Source of the DNA: Sandaracinobacteroides sp041909755
GTDB lineage: Bacteria > Pseudomonadota > Alphaproteobacteria > Sphingomonadales > Sphingomonadaceae
Reading direction: 5' to 3'
DNA: 11,674 nt
Assembly: GCF_041909755.1 (NCBI RefSeq)
Contig: NZ_JAYRCW010000081.1
Coordinates: 1-11,674, forward strand
Part shown: piece by piece, positions 6,226 through 11,674 of the stretch
Layout of the letters: the number at the start of each line of letters is the position of its first letter
How positions within the stretch are numbered: the stretch's first letter is position 1
Program-made: the position numbers and the translations under genes
Notes under the pieces: generated by a model
What the model saw: the letters and a program-made list of their open reading frames with translations, nothing else
Told to the model about the DNA's origin: nothing
The model's database searches: none

Positions 6226-8439
6226 CTTCACCTCGCGGTCCAGGAACGTCAGGATCGTCCGCCACAGATGCTGTTGCAGGGCGGGATCGCGGATTGCATG
6301 GGTCTGGCCGGGATAGACCATGGTTTCGAACGGCCGGCCCGCCTTCTGATAGGCGGCCATTACCCGGGCGGAATGGTCGAACACCACATTGTCGTCGGCA
6401 AGGCCGTGGATGATCAGCAGCGGATCGGCCAGCGCGGCTGCATCCCTTGTCACGTCGCCCGCCTCATAGGGGGCGGGATCCGTGGCCGGATTGCCAAGGT
6501 AGCGCTCGGTATAATGGGTGTCATACAGCCGCCAGTCCGTCACCGGGGCGCCTGAAACGCCTGCCGCGAAGGCGCCTGGATGCTTCGTCAGCAGCCGCTG
6601 CACCATATAGCCGCCATAGGACCAGCCATAGATCGCCACCCGGCCGGGATCGATCCCCGGCTGCGCCTTCAGCCAGCCGAGCGCAGCCATCTGGTCGTCC
6701 ACTTCCGGGAAGCCGAGCCTCAGATGGATCGGCGCTTCGAAGGCGGTGCCGCGATCGGGGGTGCCCCGCCCTTCCACCTGAAAGACCGCCCAGCCCTGTT
6801 GCAGCAGATACTGGTGCAGCATCGTGCCAAAGGCATGGCGCACGCGCCGCACGCCGGGGCCGGCATAGATTTCGAAGAACACGGGCGCCCGCTCGCCGGG
6901 CTTCAGGCCGGGCGGCATCGTCAGGGCATAATGGATGTCCGTCTTGCCGTCGGCGGCCTTCAGCGTGCCGTAGCGGGGCGCGGCATGGGCCGAAAGGCTG
7001 GCGGCATAGGGGAAATCGGCCCGGCTCACCTGCCGGCGGATCTCCAGCGGCCCGCCGGCGGTGGTGGCCAGGACGACAGTGGCGGGTTGCGCCGGGGTCG
7101 AGCCCGTCAGCAGCAGGGCCGAGCCGCTCTTGTCCGCGACGCTCTCCGTCCAGCCGCCCGGCGCCGTCAGCCGCGCCACCGCGCCGCCGGTCAGGCGCGT
7201 GCGATACAGCGCCTTTTCCATCGGCGTTTCGCGGAAGCCGGTGAACAGGATGGTGCCCGCCGCTTCGTCCACCGCCAGCAGTTCATCGACCGGCCATTGC
7301 CCGCTGGTGACGGGCGAAAGCGTCGTGCCGTCCCACAGATAGAGATGGCGGAAGCCGCTTCGTTCCGAGGCCCAGAGGAAACGCTTGCCGTCTGCCAGCG
7401 GCTTCAGGCTGTCGTGCAGGTTGATCCAGGTGGCGGATGTTTCCGTCAGCAGCACGCGGGATTTGCCGGTGGCGGCCTCCACAAGCAGCAGGTCCAGCCG
7501 CTTCTGATCGCGGGTCTGGCGCTGGACGATCAGCTGATCCGGGTTCAGCCAGTTGACGCGGGCCAGATAGATGTCGCGGTCCGGGCCCAGATCCACCTGC
7601 ACCGGCGCATCGCCCGAAATACTGTGGATTTCCAAGGAAACCAGTGCGTTGGGCGTTCCGGCGAAGGGATATCGCTGTTCGGTCACCTGGGTTCCGCTGG
7701 ATCCGATGGCGGCCCGCACGGCCACCTTCACCGGGGTTTCATCCACACGGGCCACGGCGATGCGGCGGTCATCCGGCGCCCACCATTGGCCCGTCATCCG
7801 GCCCATTTCCTCCTGCGCCACGAATTCCGCGACGCCATAGCTGACAAGGCCGCCGCCGCCCGTCGTCAGCGCCTGTTCGCGGCCCGTCACCGGATCGACG
7901 ACGAACAGGTTCTGATCGCGGACGAAACTGGCCCGGCTGCCCTTCGGGCTCAGCTTCGCGTCGATCTCCGTCGCGTCGGTGTCGGTCAGCCGCTTTGGTG
8001 CGCCGGCCAGCGGCGCCATCCAGATATCGCCGTCCAGCGGCACCAGCAGCGCCCGCCCGTCCGGCGACCAGTGATAGTCCACGATGCCGCGCACCGATGC
8101 CAGCCGCGCACGCTCGCGGCGCATCAGCTCCGCTTCGGACAGGTTCGCCGGCCCGCCGGACAGGGCGAGGCTGTCCACCGCCATGCGGCGGGCGCCGGAC
8201 GATACCTCCTCCACCCACAGGTCATAGCGGAGCTGGTCGTCGGCGCGGGGCTGCAGCCAGGCGATGTGGCGGCCATCGGGTGCGATGGTCAGCGCCCGCG
8301 GCGGGGTGCCAAGGAGGGGCGGATTGGCGAACAGCCGGTCCAGCGAAAGGGGCTGGGCGGGTTGCGCCAGCGCCGGTCCGGCGGGAACCGCGGCAACCAG
8401 GAGCATCGGGAGAAGCGCGGACAGGAACGGTCTTTTCAT
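6211..8439 (-). CDS. Secreted S9 family prolyl peptidase, dipeptidyl-peptidase-IV-like
   Basis: A 742-residue exported serine peptidase. ATG 8439 is chosen because it gives a classic signal peptide (MKRPFLSALLPMLLVAAV, probable cleavage after ALA at residue 25); the frame extends upstream to 8529 without family-like sequence, and the ribosome binding site is weak. A beta-propeller domain spans about 40-480. It contains EFVAQEEM (205-212), whose glutamate pair fits the DPP4 motif that holds the substrate N-terminus. The C-terminal alpha/beta hydrolase domain has YGWSYGGYM with S607, HGLADDNV with D682, and GQTHAI with H714; the 32-residue Asp-His spacing equals that of human DPP4. DWRLYDTHYTERY (635-647) is also typical of the S9B group. 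Expected role: removal of Xaa-Pro dipeptides from peptides in the periplasm. Length matches bacterial DPP4. It is divergent from the toxin-antitoxin genes. Confidence 0.93.
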   Translation of the reverse strand: MKRPFLSALLPMLLVAAVPAGPALAQPAQPLSLDRLFANPPLLGTPPRALTIAPDGRHIAWLQPRADDQLRYDLWVEEVSSGARRMAVDSLALSGGPANLSEAELMRRERARLASVRGIVDYHWSPDGRALLVPLDGDIWMAPLAGAPKRLTDTDATEIDAKLSPKGSRASFVRDQNLFVVDPVTGREQALTTGGGGLVSYGVAEFVAQEEMGRMTGQWWAPDDRRIAVARVDETPVKVAVRAAIGSSGTQVTEQRYPFAGTPNALVSLEIHSISGDAPVQVDLGPDRDIYLARVNWLNPDQLIVQRQTRDQKRLDLLLVEAATGKSRVLLTETSATWINLHDSLKPLADGKRFLWASERSGFRHLYLWDGTTLSPVTSGQWPVDELLAVDEAAGTILFTGFRETPMEKALYRTRLTGGAVARLTAPGGWTESVADKSGSALLLTGSTPAQPATVVLATTAGGPLEIRRQVSRADFPYAASLSAHAAPRYGTLKAADGKTDIHYALTMPPGLKPGERAPVFFEIYAGPGVRRVRHAFGTMLHQYLLQQGWAVFQVEGRGTPDRGTAFEAPIHLRLGFPEVDDQMAALGWLKAQPGIDPGRVAIYGWSYGGYMVQRLLTKHPGAFAAGVSGAPVTDWRLYDTHYTERYLGNPATDPAPYEAGDVTRDAAALADPLLIIHGLADDNVVFDHSARVMAAYQKAGRPFETMVYPGQTHAIRDPALQQHLWRTILTFLDREVKAKGR

Positions 8440-8557
8440 GTTCGCCGCGTGGCCCGATCCACGCCCGAGTTCAAGTCTTTCCCGACAATATTGGTTACCG
8501 CGGCTGATGTTCATGCGGCGCTGCAGCATTATGTGGTTAATTGCACCTGCGCCGCCG

Positions 8558-8591
8558 TTGACTTTGCGAGTCGCTTGCTCACATTGTGAGC
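8558..8591 (+). promoter_or_regulatory. Toxin-antitoxin promoter with palindromic operator
   Basis: TTGACT (8558-8563) matches a sigma70 -35 box at five of six bases; CACATT (8580-8585), 16 bases on, is a weak -10. GCTCAC (8577-8582) and GTGAGC (8586-8591) form a 6-bp inverted repeat around ATT, overlapping the -10. This layout suits autorepression by the antitoxin, as in other ParD-type systems. GTG at 8586 is an in-frame start candidate but lies inside the palindrome; the ribosome binding site AAGGGG follows it and serves ATG 8607. Confidence 0.55.
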
Positions 8592-8606
8592 CAAGGGGTT
8601 CGGACC

Positions 8607-8957
8607 ATGGGCAATTTGCCGCTGCCAGAACATTTGATCGGTTGGGCCGAACAGCAGGTCGATTGCGGCCGGGCTGTCAATGTTCATGCCTATCTGGCTC
8701 AGCTGGTTGCGGAAGACCGGATCCGGACGGATCGGCTGCGGCTGCGCCGCAAGGCCATCCAGGAAGCCCGCGCATCCGGCGTATCGATGGAAGCGCCCGA
8801 TGGCCTGCTGGAAAGGCTGCTGACCGACATGCCGCGGCCGGGCCGGGACCGCATCCGCGATGCGATCCGCGAAGGGCGGGCGAGCGGCGCCTCCTATGCG
8901 TCCCTCGATGGGATCCTGTCCCGTGCGCTGCAGATGCGGCAGCCGCGTGCCGCATGA
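8607..8957 (+). CDS. ParD-like antitoxin with duplicated C-terminal segment
   Basis: A 116-residue protein starting at ATG 8607, eight bases after AAGGGG. The N-terminal part, LPLPEHLIGWAEQQVDCGR...YLAQLVAEDR (4-38), follows the ribbon-helix-helix pattern of ParD-like DNA-binding antitoxins. Two related segments follow: residues 44-72 (with AIQEARASGVS and DGLLERLL) and 80-108 (with AIREGRASGAS and DGILSRAL). Aligned without gaps, 14 of 29 residues are identical. Each resembles the helix plus tail by which ParD proteins usually wrap their toxin, so this antitoxin seems to have two such units where one is usual. The stop overlaps the toxin start (ATGA). Predicted role: neutralise the toxin and repress the operon. 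Confidence 0.8.
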   Translation: MGNLPLPEHLIGWAEQQVDCGRAVNVHAYLAQLVAEDRIRTDRLRLRRKAIQEARASGVSMEAPDGLLERLLTDMPRPGRDRIRDAIREGRASGASYASLDGILSRALQMRQPRAA

Positions 8958-9241
8958 ATGTGCTGAAGCTCACGATCCGGGCGGAAAAGGATCTTTCCGA
9001 GATTTTCGCCCATGTGGCGCATGAATTCCGCTTCTTCGGCGAAGATGCGGCGCGCAGCTATTGCGAGGGGCTGAAGGAAGCGCTGGAACAGCTGGCGCGC
9101 TTTCCGATGAACGGCCGGGCGGAAACCCAGATCGACGAGCGGACCCGCAGCCTGCCCTTCCGCAAGCACATGATCTATTACGAGCTCGACGGTGACGGGA
9201 TCGTTGTGCTGCGGATCCTGCCCGAGGCTGTTTCCGCCTGA
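8954..9241 (+). CDS. ParE/RelE-superfamily toxin
   Basis: A 95-residue basic protein starting at ATG 8954, whose ATGA overlaps the antitoxin stop, so translation is probably coupled. It has the compact ParE layout: a first strand (LKLTIRAEKDLSEIFAHVA, 4-22), a helical hairpin with ARSYCEGLKEALEQLARFP (33-51), and C-terminal strands RSLPFRKHMIYYELDGDGIVVLRIL (65-89). ParE toxins block DNA gyrase, while RelE relatives cleave mRNA; SLPFRKHMIYYEL and VLRIL favour the ParE side, though the target cannot be read from sequence. The C-terminus (RILPEAVSA) ends soon after the last strand and lacks the common histidine/arginine tail. Confidence 0.85.
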   Translation: MNVLKLTIRAEKDLSEIFAHVAHEFRFFGEDAARSYCEGLKEALEQLARFPMNGRAETQIDERTRSLPFRKHMIYYELDGDGIVVLRILPEAVSA

Positions 9242-9280
9242 CCGATCTTCCGCTAGGCGTTGCCGGGATGGAGGCAATGC

Positions 9281-9712
9281 ATGAGCAATGACGGCGTTCG
9301 GGCGCTTGAGGTGGTGTCGGCGGATTTCCTGGGTTTTTCCCGGGTTCTGGAAAAGGTGATCAAGACGGAACTGGAAAGCTTCCAGGGGCTTTCCGGCCAA
9401 TTTGGGCTGTTCGACGATGTGGATGGCGTGCAGGCGCGGCTGCAGCGGCTGACGGCGCATATCCTGTCTGCGCTGGAAACCCTGCGCGACAACGGGTTCG
9501 AGGACAGCGCCCTTTGGGCGACGTCGCGCCAGCTGGACCTGCTGGACAGCCTGCTTGAGCAGCTGGACCGCTATGTGGCGGTCGCCGACCTGCGCGGCGC
9601 GACGCTGACATCGGGCGACCTGCTGAAGAAGCTGCAGGGCTGGATCAAGACCCTGCGCGAATGGCTGACGGGCGTGCGCAAGCAGCTGGCGGCCATCGCC
9701 GGCGAAGCCTGA
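9281..9712 (+). CDS. Hypothetical all-helical soluble protein
   Basis: I do not recognise this 143-residue protein. ATG 9281 has an excellent ribosome binding site (GGAGG, six bases upstream), and codon use matches its neighbours, so it is very likely real. No signal peptide, membrane helix, cysteine or metal-binding cluster is present. It reads as a run of amphipathic leucine-rich helices: FLGFSRVLEKVIKTELESF (16-34), VQARLQRLTAHILSALETL (50-68), SRQLDLLDSLLEQLDRYVA (82-100) and DLLKKLQGWIKTLREWLTGV (113-132). This suggests a helical bundle or coiled-coil oligomer. It starts 39 bases after the toxin stop, so it may be a third gene of that operon, or independent. A TTG at 9260 in the same frame is a less likely start. 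Confidence 0.75.
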   Translation: MSNDGVRALEVVSADFLGFSRVLEKVIKTELESFQGLSGQFGLFDDVDGVQARLQRLTAHILSALETLRDNGFEDSALWATSRQLDLLDSLLEQLDRYVAVADLRGATLTSGDLLKKLQGWIKTLREWLTGVRKQLAAIAGEA

Positions 9713-9716
9713 CCCG

Positions 9717-9729
9717 GCCCCGGCGGGGC
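9717..9729 (+). terminator. Weak hairpin after the helical protein gene
   Basis: GCCCC and GGGGC flank a GGC loop, five bases after the stop codon at 9712. The stem is GC-rich but short and not followed by T residues; it is at best a partial terminator. Confidence 0.3.
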
Positions 9730-9777
9730 TACAATCCTTCACCTTCGGGCCGTGAATGCCCTTACGGCCGATGTCGA

Positions 9778-9814
9778 TTGATATTGCCGTGTTGGTTGAA
9801 GGATGTTAACCAAC
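9778..9814 (+). promoter_or_regulatory. Putative promoter with dyad before sterol desaturase gene
   Basis: TTGATA (9778-9783) matches five of six -35 bases and is followed after 18 bases by GATGTT (9802-9807), a weak -10. GTTGGTT (9791-9797) and AACCAAC (9808-9814) form a 7-bp inverted repeat across the -10, a possible operator. A second pairing is possible downstream: CAACCCA (9811-9817) with TGGGTTG (9839-9845), close to the start codon. Confidence 0.35.
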
Positions 9815-9851
9815 CCACAAGAACAAAAGAAAAAGGGCTGGGTTGCTTCAC

Positions 9852-10628
9852 ATGGACTGGCGGCAAATTCTCGTCTTGCTGCTGATTTTCATTCCGCTGG
9901 AACGGCTGCTGCCGAACCGGCCGGAACAGGGAATCTTCCGTCGCCACTGGGTGACCGACAGCGTCTATCTGCTGGCGAACGGCCTGCTGATCCGTTTCCT
10001 GTTCCTGGGCCTTCTGGCGCTGGCGCTGGCGGTGATCGACCGCACGGTTCCCGATACGCTGCAGGCGCAGGTGGGCGGGTTGCCGATCTGGGTTCAGCTG
10101 CCGATCGCCATCCTGATCGCGGACCTGGGCTTTTATGTGCACCACCGGCTGTTCCACAGCGTGCCCTTCCTGTGGCGGTTCCACGCCATTCATCATTCGA
10201 TCGAGGATCTGGACTGGCTGGCGGCGCACCGGGTGCATCCGGTTGACCAGCTGGCCAGCAGCTCGCTTTCGCTGCTGCCGCTGTTCGCGCTGGGCTTTTC
10301 GACGGACGTGATCGCGCTGCATGCGCTGATCTATTTCGTGCATTCCCATCTGCTGCACGCCAACACGCGGCTGCGGCTGGGGCCGCTGGAGTGGCTGGTC
10401 GCCTCCCCCCATTTTCACCATTGGCACCATGCCGCCGAACATGCGGCGTTTGACCGGAATTTCGGCGGCCAGACGCTGATCTGGGACCGGCTGTTCGGAA
10501 CGCTTCGGCTGCCGGCGCCGTTTCCGGCCCGCTACGGCACCAGCGATCCGGTGCCGCCCGATTATATCCGCCAGCTGGCCTGGCCGTTCCTGGGGCTGTT
10601 TTCGCGAAAGGGGTATCCGGCGAGATGA
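9852..10628 (+). CDS. Sterol desaturase family di-iron membrane hydroxylase
   Basis: A 258-residue polytopic membrane protein of the fatty acid hydroxylase/sterol desaturase family, which uses a di-iron centre held by histidine clusters to hydroxylate or desaturate lipids. The clusters are visible: HHRLFH (97-102), HAIHH (111-115), HSHLLH (164-169) and HFHHWHH (187-193), followed by DRNFGG (201-206). Hydrophobic segments occur near 5-20, 38-62, 78-96 and 139-163. The lipid substrate cannot be read from sequence. ATG 9852 is chosen; TTG 9843 in the same frame has a better spaced AAGGG and is a real alternative adding three residues. The stop overlaps the next start as ATGA, so the two proteins are probably made together. 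Confidence 0.9.
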   Translation: MDWRQILVLLLIFIPLERLLPNRPEQGIFRRHWVTDSVYLLANGLLIRFLFLGLLALALAVIDRTVPDTLQAQVGGLPIWVQLPIAILIADLGFYVHHRLFHSVPFLWRFHAIHHSIEDLDWLAAHRVHPVDQLASSSLSLLPLFALGFSTDVIALHALIYFVHSHLLHANTRLRLGPLEWLVASPHFHHWHHAAEHAAFDRNFGGQTLIWDRLFGTLRLPAPFPARYGTSDPVPPDYIRQLAWPFLGLFSRKGYPAR

Positions 10629-11296
10629 ACGCGCGTACTGAAGACCTTATCGGCAAGTCGCTTCTGCTGCTCAGCTTTGGCTGGGTGCTGCTGGGCAAGA
10701 TCCTGGGCTTGAGGACGCTGCTGTCCCAGCCGGATCGGCCCGATGGGCTGGTTGTGGACCTGATCAACCAGTCGCTGAGCCTGTTGTTCGTGGCGATGGT
10801 GATTTCGCTGACGATCCGGCGGCTGCCGCCGCGCACCGCCGCATCCGGCTGGGAGCCGCGGGCGGTGGCGATTGCGGGCACCTTCACGCTGATCCTGCTG
10901 CTGTGGGTGCCCAATGGCGCGCCGGGATCGCTGGTGCTTTCGGTTTCGAACCTGCTGATGATCGCCGGGATCGCCGGTTCGCTGTGGAGCCTGCATTTCC
11001 TGGGCCGCAGCTTTGCCGTGATGGCCGCCGCGCGGGAGCTGGTGACGGGCGGGCCCTATGGCCTGGTGCGGCATCCGCTGTACCTGTTCGAGGGGCTGGT
11101 GACGGTGGGGATGATCCTGGCACACTGGAACCCCTGGGCCGTGATGGTGGGGGCCGTGCATTTCGGCTTCCAGTTCCGCCGGATGCAGCATGAGGAGCGG
11201 GTGCTGCGCGCGGCCTTCCCCGATTATGACGGCTATGCCGCCCGGGTGCCGATGATCCTGCCCTGGCTGAAGCCGGCTGCCTCTGCCGCGGCCTGA
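10625..11296 (+). CDS. Isoprenylcysteine carboxyl methyltransferase family membrane protein
   Basis: A 223-residue integral membrane protein with about five hydrophobic segments (near 11-28, 49-63, 80-96, 104-124, 155-181). The C-terminal third carries the family signature for S-adenosylmethionine binding: GPYGLVRHPLYL (143-154), then RRMQHEERVLRAAFPDYDGYAARVPMILPWL (185-215). Eukaryotic members methylate prenylated cysteine; bacterial members have largely unknown substrates and may methylate small lipids or phospholipids. Its ATG overlaps the sterol desaturase stop by four bases, which implies coupled expression and suggests that the two enzymes modify the same membrane lipid. That last step is inference. 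It converges with the DUF2189-like gene, leaving a 21-base gap. Confidence 0.88.
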   Translation: MNARTEDLIGKSLLLLSFGWVLLGKILGLRTLLSQPDRPDGLVVDLINQSLSLLFVAMVISLTIRRLPPRTAASGWEPRAVAIAGTFTLILLLWVPNGAPGSLVLSVSNLLMIAGIAGSLWSLHFLGRSFAVMAAARELVTGGPYGLVRHPLYLFEGLVTVGMILAHWNPWAVMVGAVHFGFQFRRMQHEERVLRAAFPDYDGYAARVPMILPWLKPAASAAA

Positions 11297-11317
11297 GCCG
11301 CAGGCGCCCGCCAATCG

Positions 11318-11674
11318 CTAGCCGAGGCCGGATGGAGTGACTGCCCTGCGGTAGAGGTGCCAGGTGGCGTGGCCGAGCAGCGGCAGGATCAGCAGCAGGC
11401 CCAGGAACATCGGCAGCATGGCGAGGAACAGCAGCGTTGCGACCAGCAGCGCCCATGTGATCATCACGGCCGTGTTCGAGCGGACGACGCCCAGGCTGAC
11501 GATGATGGCGGTGATGAAATCCACCCGCCGGTCCACCAGCATCGGCAGGCTGACGACGGTGATCGCGAAGAAGGCGAGCGCCAGCAGCGCGCCGGCGGCG
11601 CTGCCGACGAGGAGCATGGCGAGGCCGGGGCCGTGCAGGAACAGCTGGGGCGTGGCGGCGCCGACGCTGGCGTT
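11318..11674 (-). CDS. DUF2189-like polytopic membrane protein, N-terminus cut by window edge
   Basis: The frame is open from the right edge to TAG at 11318, giving the last 118 residues. ATG 11617 lies within it but is not the likely start, since coding sequence continues upstream (SVGAATPQLFLHGPGLA). Hydrophobic helices cover LLVGSAAGALLALAFFAITV and LLFLAMLPMFLGLLLILPLL. LPMLVDRRVDFITAIIVSL and the ending LGHATWHLYRRAV are the features I associate with DUF2189 proteins, sometimes annotated as cytochrome oxidase subunit I-like. Function is unknown; no haem or copper ligand set is visible in this part. Confidence 0.78.
   Translation of the reverse strand, partial: NASVGAATPQLFLHGPGLAMLLVGSAAGALLALAFFAITVVSLPMLVDRRVDFITAIIVSLGVVRSNTAVMITWALLVATLLFLAMLPMFLGLLLILPLLGHATWHLYRRAVTPSGLG

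Noticed and set aside
4301..6316. A 671-codon plus-strand open frame opposite the baeRF-like gene
   Set aside because: Its product is an arginine/proline/alanine-rich sequence without domains, running antisense to a well-supported gene and then through DUF1269 in another frame; a GC-rich codon-bias artefact.
6580..8589. A 669-codon plus-strand open frame opposite the S9 peptidase
   Set aside because: Low-complexity product rich in arginine, glutamine and histidine, no ribosome binding site, fully antisense to a gene with an intact catalytic triad.
1..11674. CRISPR array, rRNA, tRNA, or complete insertion sequence
   Set aside because: No regularly spaced repeats, no RNA gene signatures and no transposase with terminal inverted repeats were seen anywhere in the window.

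Overview
The window looks like chromosomal DNA of a GC-rich alphaproteobacterium, most likely a sphingomonad. This is inferred from codon use, a probable EcfG-type general-stress promoter and the gene families present; no marker gene proves it. The only sign of mobile DNA is at the left end. Thirteen protein genes are supported, two of them cut by the window edges.

Left accessory part (1-2383): a large serine recombinase gene reads leftwards off the window edge. It is divergent from a small predicted DNA-binding protein gene (1605-1970). The 413 bases after that gene have no credible ORF but carry four copies of a 9-base repeat (TTCCCTGTT, three direct and one inverted) and then GC-rich hairpins. 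This part is visibly less GC-rich than the rest and is probably one end of an integrated element.

Stress and metabolism part (2384-8439): a free methionine-R-sulfoxide reductase and a crotonase-fold enzyme lie on the plus strand. The crotonase gene meets an HdeD-like membrane protein gene tail to tail, the two sharing one CTAG for both stop codons. Upstream of the HdeD-like gene, on the same strand, is a 374-residue protein of the bacterial release-factor-like baeRF type. It is divergent from a DUF1269 membrane protein gene, and the gap between them contains a good match to an EcfG-type promoter facing baeRF. baeRF, HdeD-like and possibly DUF1269 may therefore form a general-stress unit. A secreted dipeptidyl-peptidase-IV-like S9 peptidase follows on the minus strand, its stop inside a strong 11-bp hairpin.

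Toxin-antitoxin part (8558-9712): a sigma70-like promoter with a palindromic operator precedes a ParD-like antitoxin and an overlapping ParE-like toxin. The antitoxin carries two diverged copies of its C-terminal segment. Next comes an unrecognised, all-helical 143-residue protein.

Right part (9852-11674): a sterol-desaturase-family membrane hydroxylase and an isoprenylcysteine-methyltransferase-family membrane enzyme overlap by ATGA and are probably translated together. They converge on a DUF2189-like membrane protein gene cut by the right edge.

The items most worth a second look are the antitoxin with a duplicated toxin-binding-like segment, the baeRF/DUF1269/HdeD unit behind a stress promoter, the recombinase with an unusual cysteine-free C-terminal region, and the coupled hydroxylase-methyltransferase pair.
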